From assembly GCA_914767885.1 (NCBI GenBank), contig CAJZBQ010000053.1, forward strand, positions 372,001 to 436,000: a DNA stretch of 64,000 nucleotides. The letters run 5' to 3'. Numbering within the stretch: position 1 is the first letter of the stretch; every line of letters begins with the position of its first letter. A program made the translations under genes and the position numbers. The notes beneath the pieces were generated by a model. That model made no database searches and was not told where the DNA came from. It saw nothing but the letters and a program-made list of their open reading frames with translations. Origin of the DNA: Blepharisma stoltei. Taxonomy: Eukaryota > Ciliophora > Heterotrichea > Heterotrichida > Blepharismidae. Positions 54,356-64,000 of the stretch are shown piece by piece.

Positions 54356-54748
54356 CTTTATATTGATTTATAATAAGTGTGTCAAGAATTCTAGATAGGC
54401 AGAATATATGATGATTAAATCAAAATTGTTAGATTTTTGAGCCATTTCTCAATTTGTATATAAGAGAGATCGGATTTAATGTGCCATAAGTGTTTTCATT
54501 TGATCTTTTAAATGCTTATAATACAAGATTAACTATGATTTAACCACTCTTATTGCTTTTTATTATGCAATCCTATCCCCAAACGTTTTAAAATAGTATT
54601 GACAATTTGGTTGATAAGGCAAATTCAAATTGGAAAACCTAGTTTTTTTTTATTTTAGGATTGGCTTGCCAACAAAATTGATAATGCAACAGCTAATATG
54701 AGCGAAAAAGTTTACGGCAAGAATATAATACAGCGGCTTTGCTATACT
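54356..54748. other. intergenic spacer
   Basis: A+T-rich DNA between convergent genes. Nothing recognised. Confidence 0.6.
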
Positions 54749-57343
54749 TTATACATCGAAGCTTCTTTGCTCGCTGCTTTCCTTTTCTTCTTCATAATGC
54801 ACACAATTAAAATGGCGAGCCATCCGACCCGTCCTTTCTCCTGTACCCTCAGGGACTACGGGGTTAAGAAGTAAACGGGGCCTGGATATTGTGTCCCAGG
54901 GTGGGTTTTTTACCTTGGTCGGGGACACCACGACAAGGTTTTTTGCCCCTCACAAAGACGAGAAGACCAGAGCCGCAAAATCAGGAGTCACACTTCAGGA
55001 CTAGAAGGAAGTGAGGAAGCTTGTAGTGGAGCTTGTAGTGGAGCTTGGGGACCTGAAGAAGACTCCGGAAGGCTACTTTTCCCCCTCCCCAGAAAGGACG
55101 GCGCCGGGTCACTAGACCCTGATCAAAGGAGTACCTGGGTGAGTCTCCCTGTCAGATGGCGACGTCACCATTTTTTTGGTGACGTCGACAGAAAATGGAG
55201 TGAGCAACAGAGCCGGTGCATAGGGCGCAAGCCTGAAGCTGGCAGCGCTGGGTAGAGGCTGAAATAAACCTCCGTGACCCGCTAAAACTAATTAATCTAA
55301 TCTTCATAATGCGCCAAATGAAATCTTGGTGTGCCCAGCACATTTGACGAATTAATCTCTTCATCAAGTCTAAACGATCCTTCATTAACGAACACCATCG
55401 TCCGTGGGTATCTTTTTGCTCTATCCGCGCACAATTCATCCCCATTATCCCCATCCCTCGTTAAATGTGACATTTCGTCCACTCTGGGGCAAACCCTATT
55501 TTTCCTACACTTATTAAAAATGCTGAAGCAGCTTATCGGCTCCTTTACATCGAGCTGAAAAAGAGTTCTATTCACCTGTATTGCGATATCTTGCCCCACA
55601 TCTAAATTTAAGACTTCTTTTATTTGTAATAAAGTCCCGAATTTGCTGTTTTGATCTTCGATGTAAAACTGATTATTTATAAGCTTGATTTTCGAGTGAT
55701 GCCGACTGACTGAAATATCAGCAAGTTTTACGTCACATTCATGCCCTCTTCCAATATCTGCAGATTCCCCGGATTCTAAAGGATAAAAAAAATTGTTTTG
55801 CTTAATAAGTTGAAAGTTTTTATTAAAAATTTAAAAATAATTTTTTTCAAAAATTAAAAATTCCAAATGCACAAAAATTAATTTAATTTATGTTTTAAAT
55901 GAAAGCTTTAAAATTCAACAGGAATTATCTAGCGATTTCACTGTATTAATTATCATTTATATATTCTTAAAAAATTCTTTTTGTTAGTCACAAAGGGTTT
56001 TTGGGCAAAAAATAGAGATTTTTTCAATGGTCTTGTCTGGTAGGCTTGATTAAAGAAAATTATGTGAATCCCATTGCTTTGCCGTAGATCTGGCCGAAAG
56101 TCTTCAAGGGCAATAAAAGGTTTTGTTGGGTGGCTAAAACCAATTAGTTCGTATTTGTGGTTGTCAATTTGAATTGAAAAGGGAAGCTTGCTTTTGCAGA
56201 GCTCACATGAGAAGTCTTTTCAATAGTATGAAACTGCTTTGGATGATTCTCGGGTTGCAATACGGTTTTTTAGTCATTCTTTTAAGCAGTTTACATGGAC
56301 AAATTTCATGGTTCCTGCACATTTGCAAGGGGCAATGAGAGGGTCTTCGTGAGATGTGGTTTCACTTAGACAGATGCGACATGGTAAAGACTCGGTGTTG
56401 GCTTCTTCTGGAAGCTCACTTGTTTCTGAATCTGGGTCGTAGTCTTTAGGAAGTAGTGACAAATCAGCTTGGTTTATGTTTGCTAACTCCCTTTCCTTAA
56501 TTAAGCAATTCCATTGAAAATTTCCCTAAAAATTAGAAAAATAAGCCTTCATCTTTGATCAAACAATTTCGATATTGTCAAAATTAAACCCAATCCACTT
56601 CATCACTTCAATCTAAATACCTATCTTCCTATCTTTGATAATAATGAATCTAAAAAAAATATAGTATATATTTTCTTTAAAACATTCTAATGCGATTTTT
56701 AACATATTTGCTTATATATTGCATGCACTATCTTTTATGGATAGCACACATAAAATATTTTATATAGAATTTTTTCTGAGCTTTTTAATGATCTTTGATC
56801 GAATGATAGTGATCAGCCAGATCAAGATGAGGAGTAATTGAATTTGCTTTATGTGAAATCGAGCTCTACCAAGCTTTATTCAATCGCCTTGTTTTAAAGC
56901 ATATCCTTTGACGCCTCCGGCTTTCATGAATTTCACTACTTGCCACATTTTGTCGTTAGAGCTATTAGATATTTGAGAAATTTGGAATGAATCTTTATAC
57001 TTTCTGGAATAGATTACATCCAATATTGTTAAATCAGTAGCCAGAAAAGAATATTTGTTTTATAGCGCATTCTATTTAAATAAAGGACATATTTTTTGAC
57101 GTTAAGCAAAGGCTCTGATCCTTCTTTGAAATCGTCCATGTTTGCCATGTCTCAAGAATAGCAGAAATGTGCGGTTCTGTAGACTGATGTAGAATTATCC
57201 AATTTCATATATGCCTTTTTAACACTTTTTGACTCATAATCAAATAAACCATGTGTTTCTCTCATCCATGACGTTGCCCTAACTTCTAAACTAAATAAAT
57301 ATTACAACATAGTTGAACTCATATTTATATAATTGGATTCCAT
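54749..57343 (-). CDS. FHA-RINGv protein (MARCH-type E3 with two FHA-like domains)
   Basis: 483 residues after removing one 15-nt intron (57291-57305), three IESs and the retroposon with one target copy. First FHA-like region: YVLYL-type start, KYSFLATDLTILDVIYSRKYKDSFQIS, ...GDWIKLGRARFHIKQI. Then a RING-variant: CRICLSETTSHEDPLIAPCKCAGTMKFVHVNCLKEW...CELCKSKL (C4HC3). Then a classical FHA: SADIGRGHECDVKLADISVSRHHSKIKL...FYIEDQNSKFGTLL. Ciliates have a family with this layout. Such proteins would ubiquitinate targets docked by phospho-Thr (inference). UGA=Trp in KEWLKNR and YYWKDF. The 3' end, HYEEEKESSEQRSFDV, is cut by the retroposon. Confidence 0.85.
54789..55312 (-). mobile_element. GC-rich retroposon, family B, in the last codons of FHA-RINGv, 12-bp target duplication
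   Basis: TCTTCATAATGC at 54789-54800 and 55301-55312; body 54801-55300 G+C rich with GGGTGAGTCTCCC, GGCGACGTCACC and GGTGACGTCGACA shared with 41522-42030. If not removed, the protein ends HLAHYED. If removed with one target copy, it continues 15 residues to a TAA. Confidence 0.8.
55824..56050. mobile_element. decayed MITE as IES in FHA-RINGv (227 bp)
   Basis: TA at 55824-55825 and 56051-56052. Retains MITE core (AGCGATTTCACTGTATTAATTATC; GGGTTTTTGGGCAAAAAATAG) but has lost the C-rich ends. Excision joins GIHIIFF to NKNFQLIKQN. Confidence 0.75.
56484..56834. mobile_element. ancient MITE-like IES in FHA-RINGv (351 bp)
   Basis: Ends TAACTCCC and GAGGAGTAA survive; the core is unrecognisable. 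TA 56484-56485 and 56835-56836. Excision gives FHIKQIQLANINQADLSLL. A short ORF inside (MKWIGFNFDN...) is not part of the gene. Confidence 0.75.
57052..57089. other. short IES in FHA-RINGv (38 bp)
   Basis: TA at 57052-57053 and 57090-57091. Without excision the frame shifts into TAA; with it, LLNVKKYSFLATDLTIL is continuous. No GT...AG pair fits a 15-16 nt intron here. Confidence 0.65.
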
Positions 57344-57736
57344 TGCTTATTTTTAAAAATTTTGTGGCATTCTTTATTTTTTTCATTTTCAAGCAGCATT
57401 AATTTATTACTGCTAAGATAATTTTATATAATATTGCTGAATAAACTTATTAAGAGGTGAATTATCAAAATAACTGATAAATGATATTGAGTTAACCTTG
57501 CCAGCAATATTTTTTAAAAATTTAAGATTTAATTTGAAAAAAACAATATTATGATTATATAATCCAAGATTAGCATACTTTTTAGTGTAAATCAATTTAT
57601 GCTAAATATATAAAAAGCTAAGAAAACTCCTTTTTCTGTCACTCAATAAGTAAGAATATTTGAGAAATACAGCTGCACATAAATTAATACCTTATTTAGA
57701 TATTAAAAGGTAGAGATAAATCATTATTTATAAATA
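57344..57736. other. intergenic region
   Basis: About 390 bp, A+T rich, between divergent genes; nothing recognised. Confidence 0.6.
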
Positions 57737-59610
57737 ATGGAAAAGAAAGACGAAAAAGATCCATTGAATTGTTGGGGTGATAGGTTTTGAAAAAGACATT
57801 TATATGGGCTTTGATTTTTTAAATGGTTTGTTGTATATCTGGTTGACATGATAGAAGAGAAAATATGAATTCCTGAACTTTTTGTTATTCTAGGGTCATT
57901 ATACATAACAAGTTTAACTGGAGTCATAGCAGGAGCTTATAAGCACATTGGTCTTTGTTACCATTTTAATGAGGTAGTTTATATTTAGTCAAAAGTTAAC
58001 GACTTGCCTTACTTACTGAATTCAAATAATCTTTTTCCTGAATATTTTCATTGATTCTTTGTGTTGGCATTTTTTGGCAATCTCAAAAAATCTCCTTTAT
58101 CTATGACTATTATTTGCGCTAGCTATTCTTTATATGATGCGATTATATCTGCCGTTGATTCATCTCTATGCCCAATATATAATGAGAATTCAAGCGGGTG
58201 ATCAGGATTGATGATGTATTCTTATTTTCGGAGTATTTTAAGCTGGTGGGCTGTGTATTTATGACTTGCAATCATATTTTTGCCAAAAAGATATCATAGA
58301 AAAGCTCAAATTGAGCCTTTTATTAGTGGCGGAATAGCTTGAATTGTGGCTAAAATATTATGACTTGTGCGGGCAAGGAAAATGAGTAATACAATAAGCA
58401 CTCCTTTTGAATATCCTACACGAATTAGAGCAGCAGCGCTGATTACATTTGGTGCTTCTACAGTTATGATGATGGGAATTCTTTTATTTTCTTATCAAAT
58501 TTATTATTTTATTGATACTCTAAAAGATTGAAAAAGCTATTTAGAAGGAAGACCATATGACAGTATTTTTGCGGCATTTAACTTATTCTTCACGACCTAT
58601 ATTAATTTTTAATATAAACGATTTTCTACAAAAAATGTTTTTAATGTTTTATAAAAAAATAAAAATGTGTATTTAGAGTGTATTTAAATAATAATGTTTT
58701 CACATCGGTATTTTTCTAGTAAGGATCTTTAAAGAAAAATAGTTATTTAAAATATTAAAAAATATAAAAAATTATTTTGAAAAAATAAAGAATTAATAAT
58801 TATTATTTTAATTTGGGAAAGCTAGAGCATGAATATACTTGGACAACTGGAGATGGTATTGATATTGTAAATGCTTTCATCAAACTTTGTGAACCCCTTT
58901 TTCCTTGTGCACTAACCGCTCTAATATTATCTTATTTGTTTGTTCAATACTCAATTGCTGTAATGCTATATAAATATAAAGAGATAATGCTTGCTATTAT
59001 GGAATTCAGAAATGAATCCCCTCTATTAAAAAGGGTTTGAAGCTTTTCATGTCATAGAGCAATTTTCTTTCCTTGTAAGATATATTTAGCGGAATTCATG
59101 GTTAACAATGTATTCTTGCTGTATACATTTGGGGCATTTATATTTCTCGGGCTTTATGTAGTAAGCATCATTTTCATCTTTAATATCCCAGCGTATTTAT
59201 TATTAGATCGGCCAATAAGTTTTTGGCTTAGCTTTGCCCCAACTATTTGGAGGTAATTTTAATACAGTGTTCTTTATTTCAGATTTTTGGTGACTAAGAA
59301 AAATTTTATCAAAAATAAAAGATATATGGCTTTTTGGGATTCATGATACTTTTTAGTAGGATTTTTTGGCGCAATTGTAAAAGGACTCAGTCGCTTCGGA
59401 ATAGGTATTGGAGTCTCTCTATTTCTGGGTTTCAGGGCTCATGTAAGTATAGTACCAACACCTTTTGACGTTTTCGACTCTCTTTATTGCAGCTTTTATG
59501 CATCAATTGCACTGCAATGCTTATCCCTTGGGATAATTCCAGATGATATAGACTCATTAGACTTTTCATTTGGAGATAAGGACATCGGCCCAGCCCGAAG
59601 AATTAATTAA
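57737..59610 (+). CDS. polytopic membrane protein (about nine helices), STRA6-like at best
   Basis: 545 residues after two 15-nt introns (57974-57988; 59253-59267) and one IES (58598-58803). About nine hydrophobic helices: LFVILGSLYITSLTGVIAGAY, ILSWWAVYLWLAIIFLP, ALITFGASTVMMMGILLFSYQIYYFI, ALTALILSYLFVQYSIAVMLY, VFLLYTFGAFIFLGLYVVSII and others. Around fifteen UGA=Trp codons. The order of a long cytosolic linker, RLSW-like turn and the final GFRAHVS...PTPFDVFDSLYCSFYASIAL faintly recalls STRA6-type receptors, but no decisive motif is visible. A plain 'unknown membrane protein' is the safe reading. Confidence 0.7.
58598..58803. other. IES in polytopic membrane protein gene (about 206 bp)
   Basis: The frame meets TAA after TYINF. 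A TA join gives FTTYFNLGKLEHEYTW, keeping one frame to the end through intron two. Neighbouring TA dinucleotides three bases away are also possible. Confidence 0.65.
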
Positions 59611-59719
59611 TTTTTTCATTTATTTAAAAATTTATTCAAAGCAGTTCACTTATAATTGCAATAAGGCAATAATAACTTTTATTTTTCTTAACTAACGGAC
59701 TTGTATATGCTTAGCAAAT

Positions 59720-61018
59720 ATGGAATTCATTAAAGGATCTATTGAGTTCTTCAGTAGCTTTTTTTCGCGCAAAAGGCGTCGCTCGTCGCCAAAAACAGAT
59801 AACCTTATAAACCTCAAACGAAAAAAAATCGATTTCAGTAGGTACCGTGATGAAGAAATTTCTCCTTATTCAGTCTCAAACCATCTAAAATTCACCCCTC
59901 ATCCACCCAAAAAGGAAGTTCAAAGCCAAGCAGAATTCAGCGATGCTCAGTCGTTATTCAGAGCATTTGTCAGCCCAAATGATGAAAAATCACCAGAAAT
60001 TTTGGCTGCCAAACTGCAGATTATGAGACAAGCTGTTGAATACGGCGAAATCGCGCAAGAAAAACATAAGTGTTTCCCTAACAAGCCAAGCCTAAAAGAA
60101 AGAAACGTAGATGGAACTGACCACCCCGAGCGCTTTGAGTCCTGTCCGAGCTGAGAAACAAGTGAAGTCGAGCCCAATGGGGATTATTATGAGACATTAT
60201 CACACAGAAACAATGGAAAATCAACCCTGGGGGAAAGGCTTGACAAAGTTATGAAGTCCATGGAAAAAATCGAGCCTTATCCAAGCTGAGAAAACAGCAA
60301 AACTGAATCTCCTGAAGAAAATCCTTTGGAAAGCTTCATCAAAGAAAAAGGATGGGAAATTGAGCCAGATTCATTGAAAGAAGTGGAAAGCATTCTAAAT
60401 GATGAAAGACATGAAGAAGCCTGAGGAAAGGTAAAAGATGCGACACTTCGATATAAAGATATCAAATTACTAAGACCTCGAACTTGGATAAATGATGAAG
60501 TCGTCAATGCTTATCTGAAATTGCTAGAAGTTCCTGAAAATGTCCATATATTTAACAGCTTTTTCTATGAGTATATCTCTGGAATGCATGCAACTAACGA
60601 TTGGGACGTTAGGAAGCTCAAGAGGATTTTAAAAAAGCAAGGACTGGATAACCTTTTTACAAAAGATTTCTTGATTTTTCCTATAAACCTAGATAAAAAC
60701 CATTGGGTTGTGGCGCAGGTGAATAACAAAGATAAATGCATAGAATATCATGACAGCTTTGGAGATGGGAGCTTTGAAAAAGTCTGTGAAACAATAGACG
60801 AGTGCATTGGAGTCCTCAATCGAGAAGAAGTGAACTGTTACAAATATCAATCAATGATAGTTCCTCAGCAGGATAATTACTATGACTGTGGAGTTTTCAT
60901 GCTTCAAACGATCCGCTGCCTGGTAGAAAAAAGAGAATTCGATTATTCTCAAGACCAAATTGATTTTATTAGAAAAATTATAGTCCTGGAGCTAAAAAAT
61001 CAAACGCTTTATATGTAA
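59720..61018 (+). CDS. Ulp1/SENP-type SUMO protease
   Basis: 432 residues. The N-terminal half is low complexity with a basic cluster (SRKRRR), which may be a nuclear signal. The C48 catalytic domain has RPRTWINDEVVNAYL, the His in NLDKNHWVVAQV, the Asp in EYHDSFGDGS, and Gln plus Cys in VPQQDNYYDCGVFML, a complete triad with oxyanion Gln. Three UGA=Trp codons. Acts on SUMO precursors or conjugates. In ciliates SUMO has been linked to genome rearrangement, but nothing here shows that role for this copy. Confidence 0.9.
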
Positions 61019-61095
61019 GCATAAAAATGATTTGTAATCAACTTTCTATTAATTTAACTAAAAAAAATATTTGGTAAAAATAATAAGAATTTTTT

Positions 61096-61404
61096 ATGAA
61101 AATCAAAAAAGCTATCTTAAACTTGCTGAACAACGAGCAAAAGCTAGAAGAATTTGTAAGAGGAATGTATTCTGCTATAGATACAAATAATGATGGACAT
61201 ATAGATGTTGATGAGCTTTATGAAGCACTGAAAAGCTTTTCACAGCTAGGAGATGACTTAGAGCCTTTGACAATAGAAAACATAAAATCGGCTATTTCTG
61301 AACTGACTGAAAACCCTGATGCAAAAGTTGTTTTTGAAGAGTTTAAAAACTTGGTTTTGGCTGCTCTTCAATTTATATTTCAACGTGAGTCGACTCATAA
61401 TTAA
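61096..61404 (+). CDS. single EF-hand protein
   Basis: 102 residues. One canonical loop D-T-N-N-D-G-H-I-D-V-D-E at residues about 37-48. A second, degenerate hand follows (ISELTENPDAKVVFEEFKNLV) that lacks calcium ligands. Small Ca sensor. 77 bp after the protease stop. Confidence 0.8.
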   Translation: MKIKKAILNLLNNEQKLEEFVRGMYSAIDTNNDGHIDVDELYEALKSFSQLGDDLEPLTIENIKSAISELTENPDAKVVFEEFKNLVLAALQFIFQRESTHN

Positions 61405-61634
61405 TAGCTTAGATCTGTAATATGACTTTTAAGACTTTAATTTTTTGTTGTTAGCACTTAATATACTTTGATAATCAATCCTATACTTAAAGCTTAAGAT
61501 TAATCTTTATGAGTAGGAATAAACGAAAAAAAAATATATTTGAATATTTAATATGCTCTAGATATTAGCAGTAATATTATATTTATCCTAGGAGAATATT
61601 AAAGTAACCCCTAATCTAAAATTATCAGATTAAA

Positions 61635-62051
61635 ATGCCATTTGATTTCGGGAGATGGACAATTGATGACACTGAAGTGTTTTACATCGGCGAATATTCG
61701 TTTGCGTTTGTGAATCTGCGACCTATAAGAAAGCATCATGTGCTGGTATGCCCAATAAGAAAAGTTGAGCGACTTAAAGACTTGGAACTCCATGAGCTCA
61801 GTGAGATGATGAAAATTGCAAGCTTAATTTCTCAAAAAATAGCAAATGGGGCATGCAATATTGCTATCCAGGATGGCATAGATGCTGGACAAACAGTAAA
61901 TCATGTGCACATTCATGTTGTTCCTAGAGAAGGGGAAGGTATTCTTCATATTGATAGACTCTATGGAGATCGAAGCCCTGCACAAATGGCAGCTGAAGCT
62001 ACAATTCTTAGAAGTATGATGCAGGATTATCATATTGAAGAATGTGCATAA
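61635..62051 (+). CDS. FHIT: HIT-domain hydrolase, FHIT-like
   Basis: 138 residues. HVLVCPIRKVERLKDL, the Gln-rich IQDGIDAGQTVNHVHIHVVPR with the histidine triad HVHIHV, and a C-terminal helix. Matches the diadenosine polyphosphate hydrolases of the FHIT branch. No UGA, intron or IES. Confidence 0.9.
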   Translation: MPFDFGRWTIDDTEVFYIGEYSFAFVNLRPIRKHHVLVCPIRKVERLKDLELHELSEMMKIASLISQKIANGACNIAIQDGIDAGQTVNHVHIHVVPREGEGILHIDRLYGDRSPAQMAAEATILRSMMQDYHIEECA

Positions 62052-62213
62052 TAATTTAATAAGCTATAAGAAATTTGGACTATTTATACCAAGAATGTAT
62101 ATATAAACATAAATTAAGGCTATCACCTGACTATTGGGGCCCAAATTTCTATAAAATAAGCATAAACAGTCAATAATTTAGTGATAATAATTCAATAGGC
62201 TATTTATGATTTT

Positions 62214-63179
62214 TCAGTATAATAATTTATTTTGATCTTGCTCTAACTCAATATCACAAAATACAAAAAGAGGGCCAGGTTTCCTGGAGGTAATAGTAAC
62301 ATTAAAAAAATCAAAGACACTTGTATATCCAGGAAATTTTTCAGCATATTTATCAACATCTCTGGATAACTTTTCAACCACTTCTTCAGTGATTTTATCC
62401 TTACCCTTAGCCGGTATCATTTTTTCACACAGATTATCTTGTCTCAAACTTCTCGCAGCTATAATTACACTACTCAGCGCAATATCTGACTGTTTAAACT
62501 CCAAATGTTTATAATATATTTGAGAAATCCTGCATATCAGTTCTGCAGTCACCTGTATCACATTAGGAATCTTAAATTCTTCATACAAGCTTTGCAGAAA
62601 ATCATAGCAGGTGCTCAAATTCACTATAAACCCAAGCTTTTTCAGTATCAGTTTTTCAGTGATCAAGATTTCACTCACAGTGAATTTTTTATGGGCAATT
62701 TTTTCTCTTAAAGCTCCCAGTCTTATCCGATGTCTTGTATCAGAAAATTTGGAAGCGATAAACATACAACAGACTCCAATTATATGGAGAAGCTGAGAAG
62801 ACAAAGCCTGCTGATGGACTTTAAAGAACTTATCCATGATTTTGACTGCGAGAAAAAACACAGCCTTGTGGCACTTAAATGCAGAAGTGACTTCAATCAT
62901 TCAGTCTATCATTTTGGCTCGGAATTCTGGCAAAATGCTATGGTTGCTTAAAGGATTTGGGGTGTAAGAGAGTGTCTCAGATGATAACAGAGATCTTGAA
63001 AGGGCTTGGGAGAGCGGGATAATGTTATTTACTTGGAATTGGGATATTTCAACATTGGGAGATCGGCTTCGGTTTCTAGATGTTCGGATGCTAATACGAG
63101 TTGCGGCTTCACATTTTACAGCAGGCAACTTTGTCTTTGAGAGCTGGGCACTGTTAGTTCGTCTATGCAAAGTTATCAT
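62214..63179 (-). CDS. mitotic-type cyclin
   Basis: 321 residues. The N-terminus is basic and unstructured (SRNRSRSPNVE). The cyclin box begins LPEFRAKMIDWMIEV with UGA as the conserved Trp, continues FFLAVKIMDKFFKV, IGVCCMFIASKF, VSEILITEKLILKKLGF, and the second cyclin fold follows (LICRISQIYYKHL...SSVIIAARSLRQ). A/B-like by the box; no clear destruction box seen. Partners a CDK in cell-cycle control. Confidence 0.85.
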
Positions 63180-63254
63180 TATTAGTGACTTTTCACTTAA
63201 GGATACTTAAGATACACCTTAAAATTATATCTAACTCTCTTAAGTTAAGATTTA

Positions 63255-64000
63255 TTAAAGAACTTCAGGGAATTTCTTGCTTTTGATCAGCTCTATCTTC
63301 TCATAAACCTGCTTCTTGAACTCATTTTGCTTATCTTCTACTTTCTGCAGATTTGAATTCCCTTGCTTCACGATCTCTCCTATCCTCCTATTCATTCCAT
63401 CATAACTAGTTTGGTTGTCTTTTATAACTTTATCCAGCCTATTTTGGAGTAATAAAATGTCTTTCAATAATATCTGGCCTTGTTTTTCTAGTGTAGTAGT
63501 CGATTTAGAGTCAGAGTCGTCCTCGCTACTGGTACAAAGCTGCAAATGCATAGGAGTTCCTGAATGCCTTCTCCAGAATAAAATAGCTTCATACTCTATA
63601 ATCATTGCAACCATTGACTGGATATCAGCGACCACCATGTCTTCTTGCACTCTCCCATAAGTTTCTCCCATAATTGCGACCAATAAATTGAACATCATAA
63701 GAGGGTTTACAATGGTCGCGACATAAAAGCATGACCACTCAGCACCTGAATAATTGCCATAGTCAAAAGCTCCGAATAAAAGCAAAAACGAATGGATCAA
63801 GGCTTCAGAAAACGTCTTTTCCTCTGATAAGCCACTTAATACTTGGAACATCAACGTAAAAGCTAATACAGAAAAGGCAAGCACCACAGCAAAAGGAATC
63901 ATATCATGCAAAATTTCTGTCAGCATTCTGATCATATAGCGTGTCTGCTTAAAAACTCTGAAAAATCCTATCCCTCTTTGAAAAGAAGCTAATAAAATCA
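63255..64000 (-). CDS. TRP-like ion channel, C-terminal part (runs off right edge)
   Basis: Reads leftward from the window edge. FFRVFKQTRYMIRMLTEILHDMIPF, a hydrophobic S5, pore-like SFLLLFGAFDYG, then S6 NPLMMFNLLVAIMGETYGRVQE, the same order as in the channel at 13.6-18.8 kb, followed by IEYEAILFWRRH and a coiled-coil tail (LLLQNRLDKVIKDNQ). Paralogue of that gene's channel half. Whether it too has a WD40 propeller cannot be seen. Confidence 0.8.
   Translation of the reverse strand, partial: ILLASFQRGIGFFRVFKQTRYMIRMLTEILHDMIPFAVVLAFSVLAFTLMFQVLSGLSEEKTFSEALIHSFLLLFGAFDYGNYSGAEWSCFYVATIVNPLMMFNLLVAIMGETYGRVQEDMVVADIQSMVAMIIEYEAILFWRRHSGTPMHLQLCTSSEDDSDSKSTTTLEKQGQILLKDILLLQNRLDKVIKDNQTSYDGMNRRIGEIVKQGNSNLQKVEDKQNEFKKQVYEKIELIKSKKFPEVL

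Noticed and set aside
56484-56834. ORF beginning MKWIGFNFDN as an alternative FHA-RINGv start
   Set aside because: The TA join around this segment connects both flanking exons in frame, and the FHA part upstream is clearly part of the same gene.

Overview
Organism and compartment. The window reads as germline (micronuclear) DNA of a heterotrich ciliate, most likely Blepharisma. Four signs agree. (1) UGA is read as tryptophan inside conserved domains, for example the three MORN repeats at 18.9-20.1 kb, the PH domain at 46.2 kb, the CCT motif at 30.1 kb and the cyclin box at 62.9 kb, while UAA and UAG remain stops. (2) Coding regions contain spliceosomal introns of only 15 nt (one of 16 nt) with GT...AG ends. 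(3) The DNA is very A+T rich and gene dense. (4) Many conserved genes are interrupted by segments flanked by a direct TA. Deleting the segment and one TA copy restores the reading frame and the domain. These are internal eliminated sequences (IESs), so the somatic genome will be shorter than this window.

Layout. 1-9.2 kb: end of an ion-channel adenylate cyclase, an alpha/beta hydrolase, a CCCH-RING protein, and an F-BAR protein cut by three IESs. 9.3-12.3 kb: cytosolic carboxypeptidase. 13.6-23.4 kb: five-part WD40-ion channel gene, MORN protein, DUF2804 protein, C2HC coiled-coil protein. 23.5-28.4 kb: small membrane protein split by a 1.5-kb IES, Rab2, a possible small gene, nested MITEs, twin-CX9C protein. 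29.7-36 kb: CCT transcription factor, COG8, coiled-coil protein, stand-alone dynein-stalk protein. 36-41 kb: AGC kinase (three IESs, one intron) and two coiled-coil proteins. 40.8-48.6 kb: PEX11 split by a 2.5-kb IES, aquaporin, PH protein, EamA-like transporter, four-helix membrane protein. 48.7-54.4 kb: coiled-coil protein, sulfatase-like DUF229 ectoprotein, papain-fold candidate, small TM protein. 54.7-64 kb: FHA-RINGv protein, polytopic membrane protein, Ulp1/SENP protease, EF-hand protein, FHIT-like hydrolase, cyclin, and the end of a second TRP-like channel.

Mobile DNA is the dominant theme. A 280-390 bp MITE family (ends CTCCCCCC / GGGGGGAG, 3-bp duplication of the form TNA) appears in fresh, degenerate, truncated and nested copies between and inside genes; several older IESs keep its ends. 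A second group has TATAG ends and strong internal hairpins. A third is large, with long inverted arms. GC-rich retroposons with 10-17 bp target duplications sit inside genes, MITEs and IESs. The genes themselves are ordinary housekeeping, trafficking, ciliary and signalling genes with no operon logic. In twelve of the IES-interrupted genes I counted the joined length with the proposed IESs (and introns) removed, and it was a multiple of three in each. The adenylate cyclase is partial, so only its local joins could be checked.
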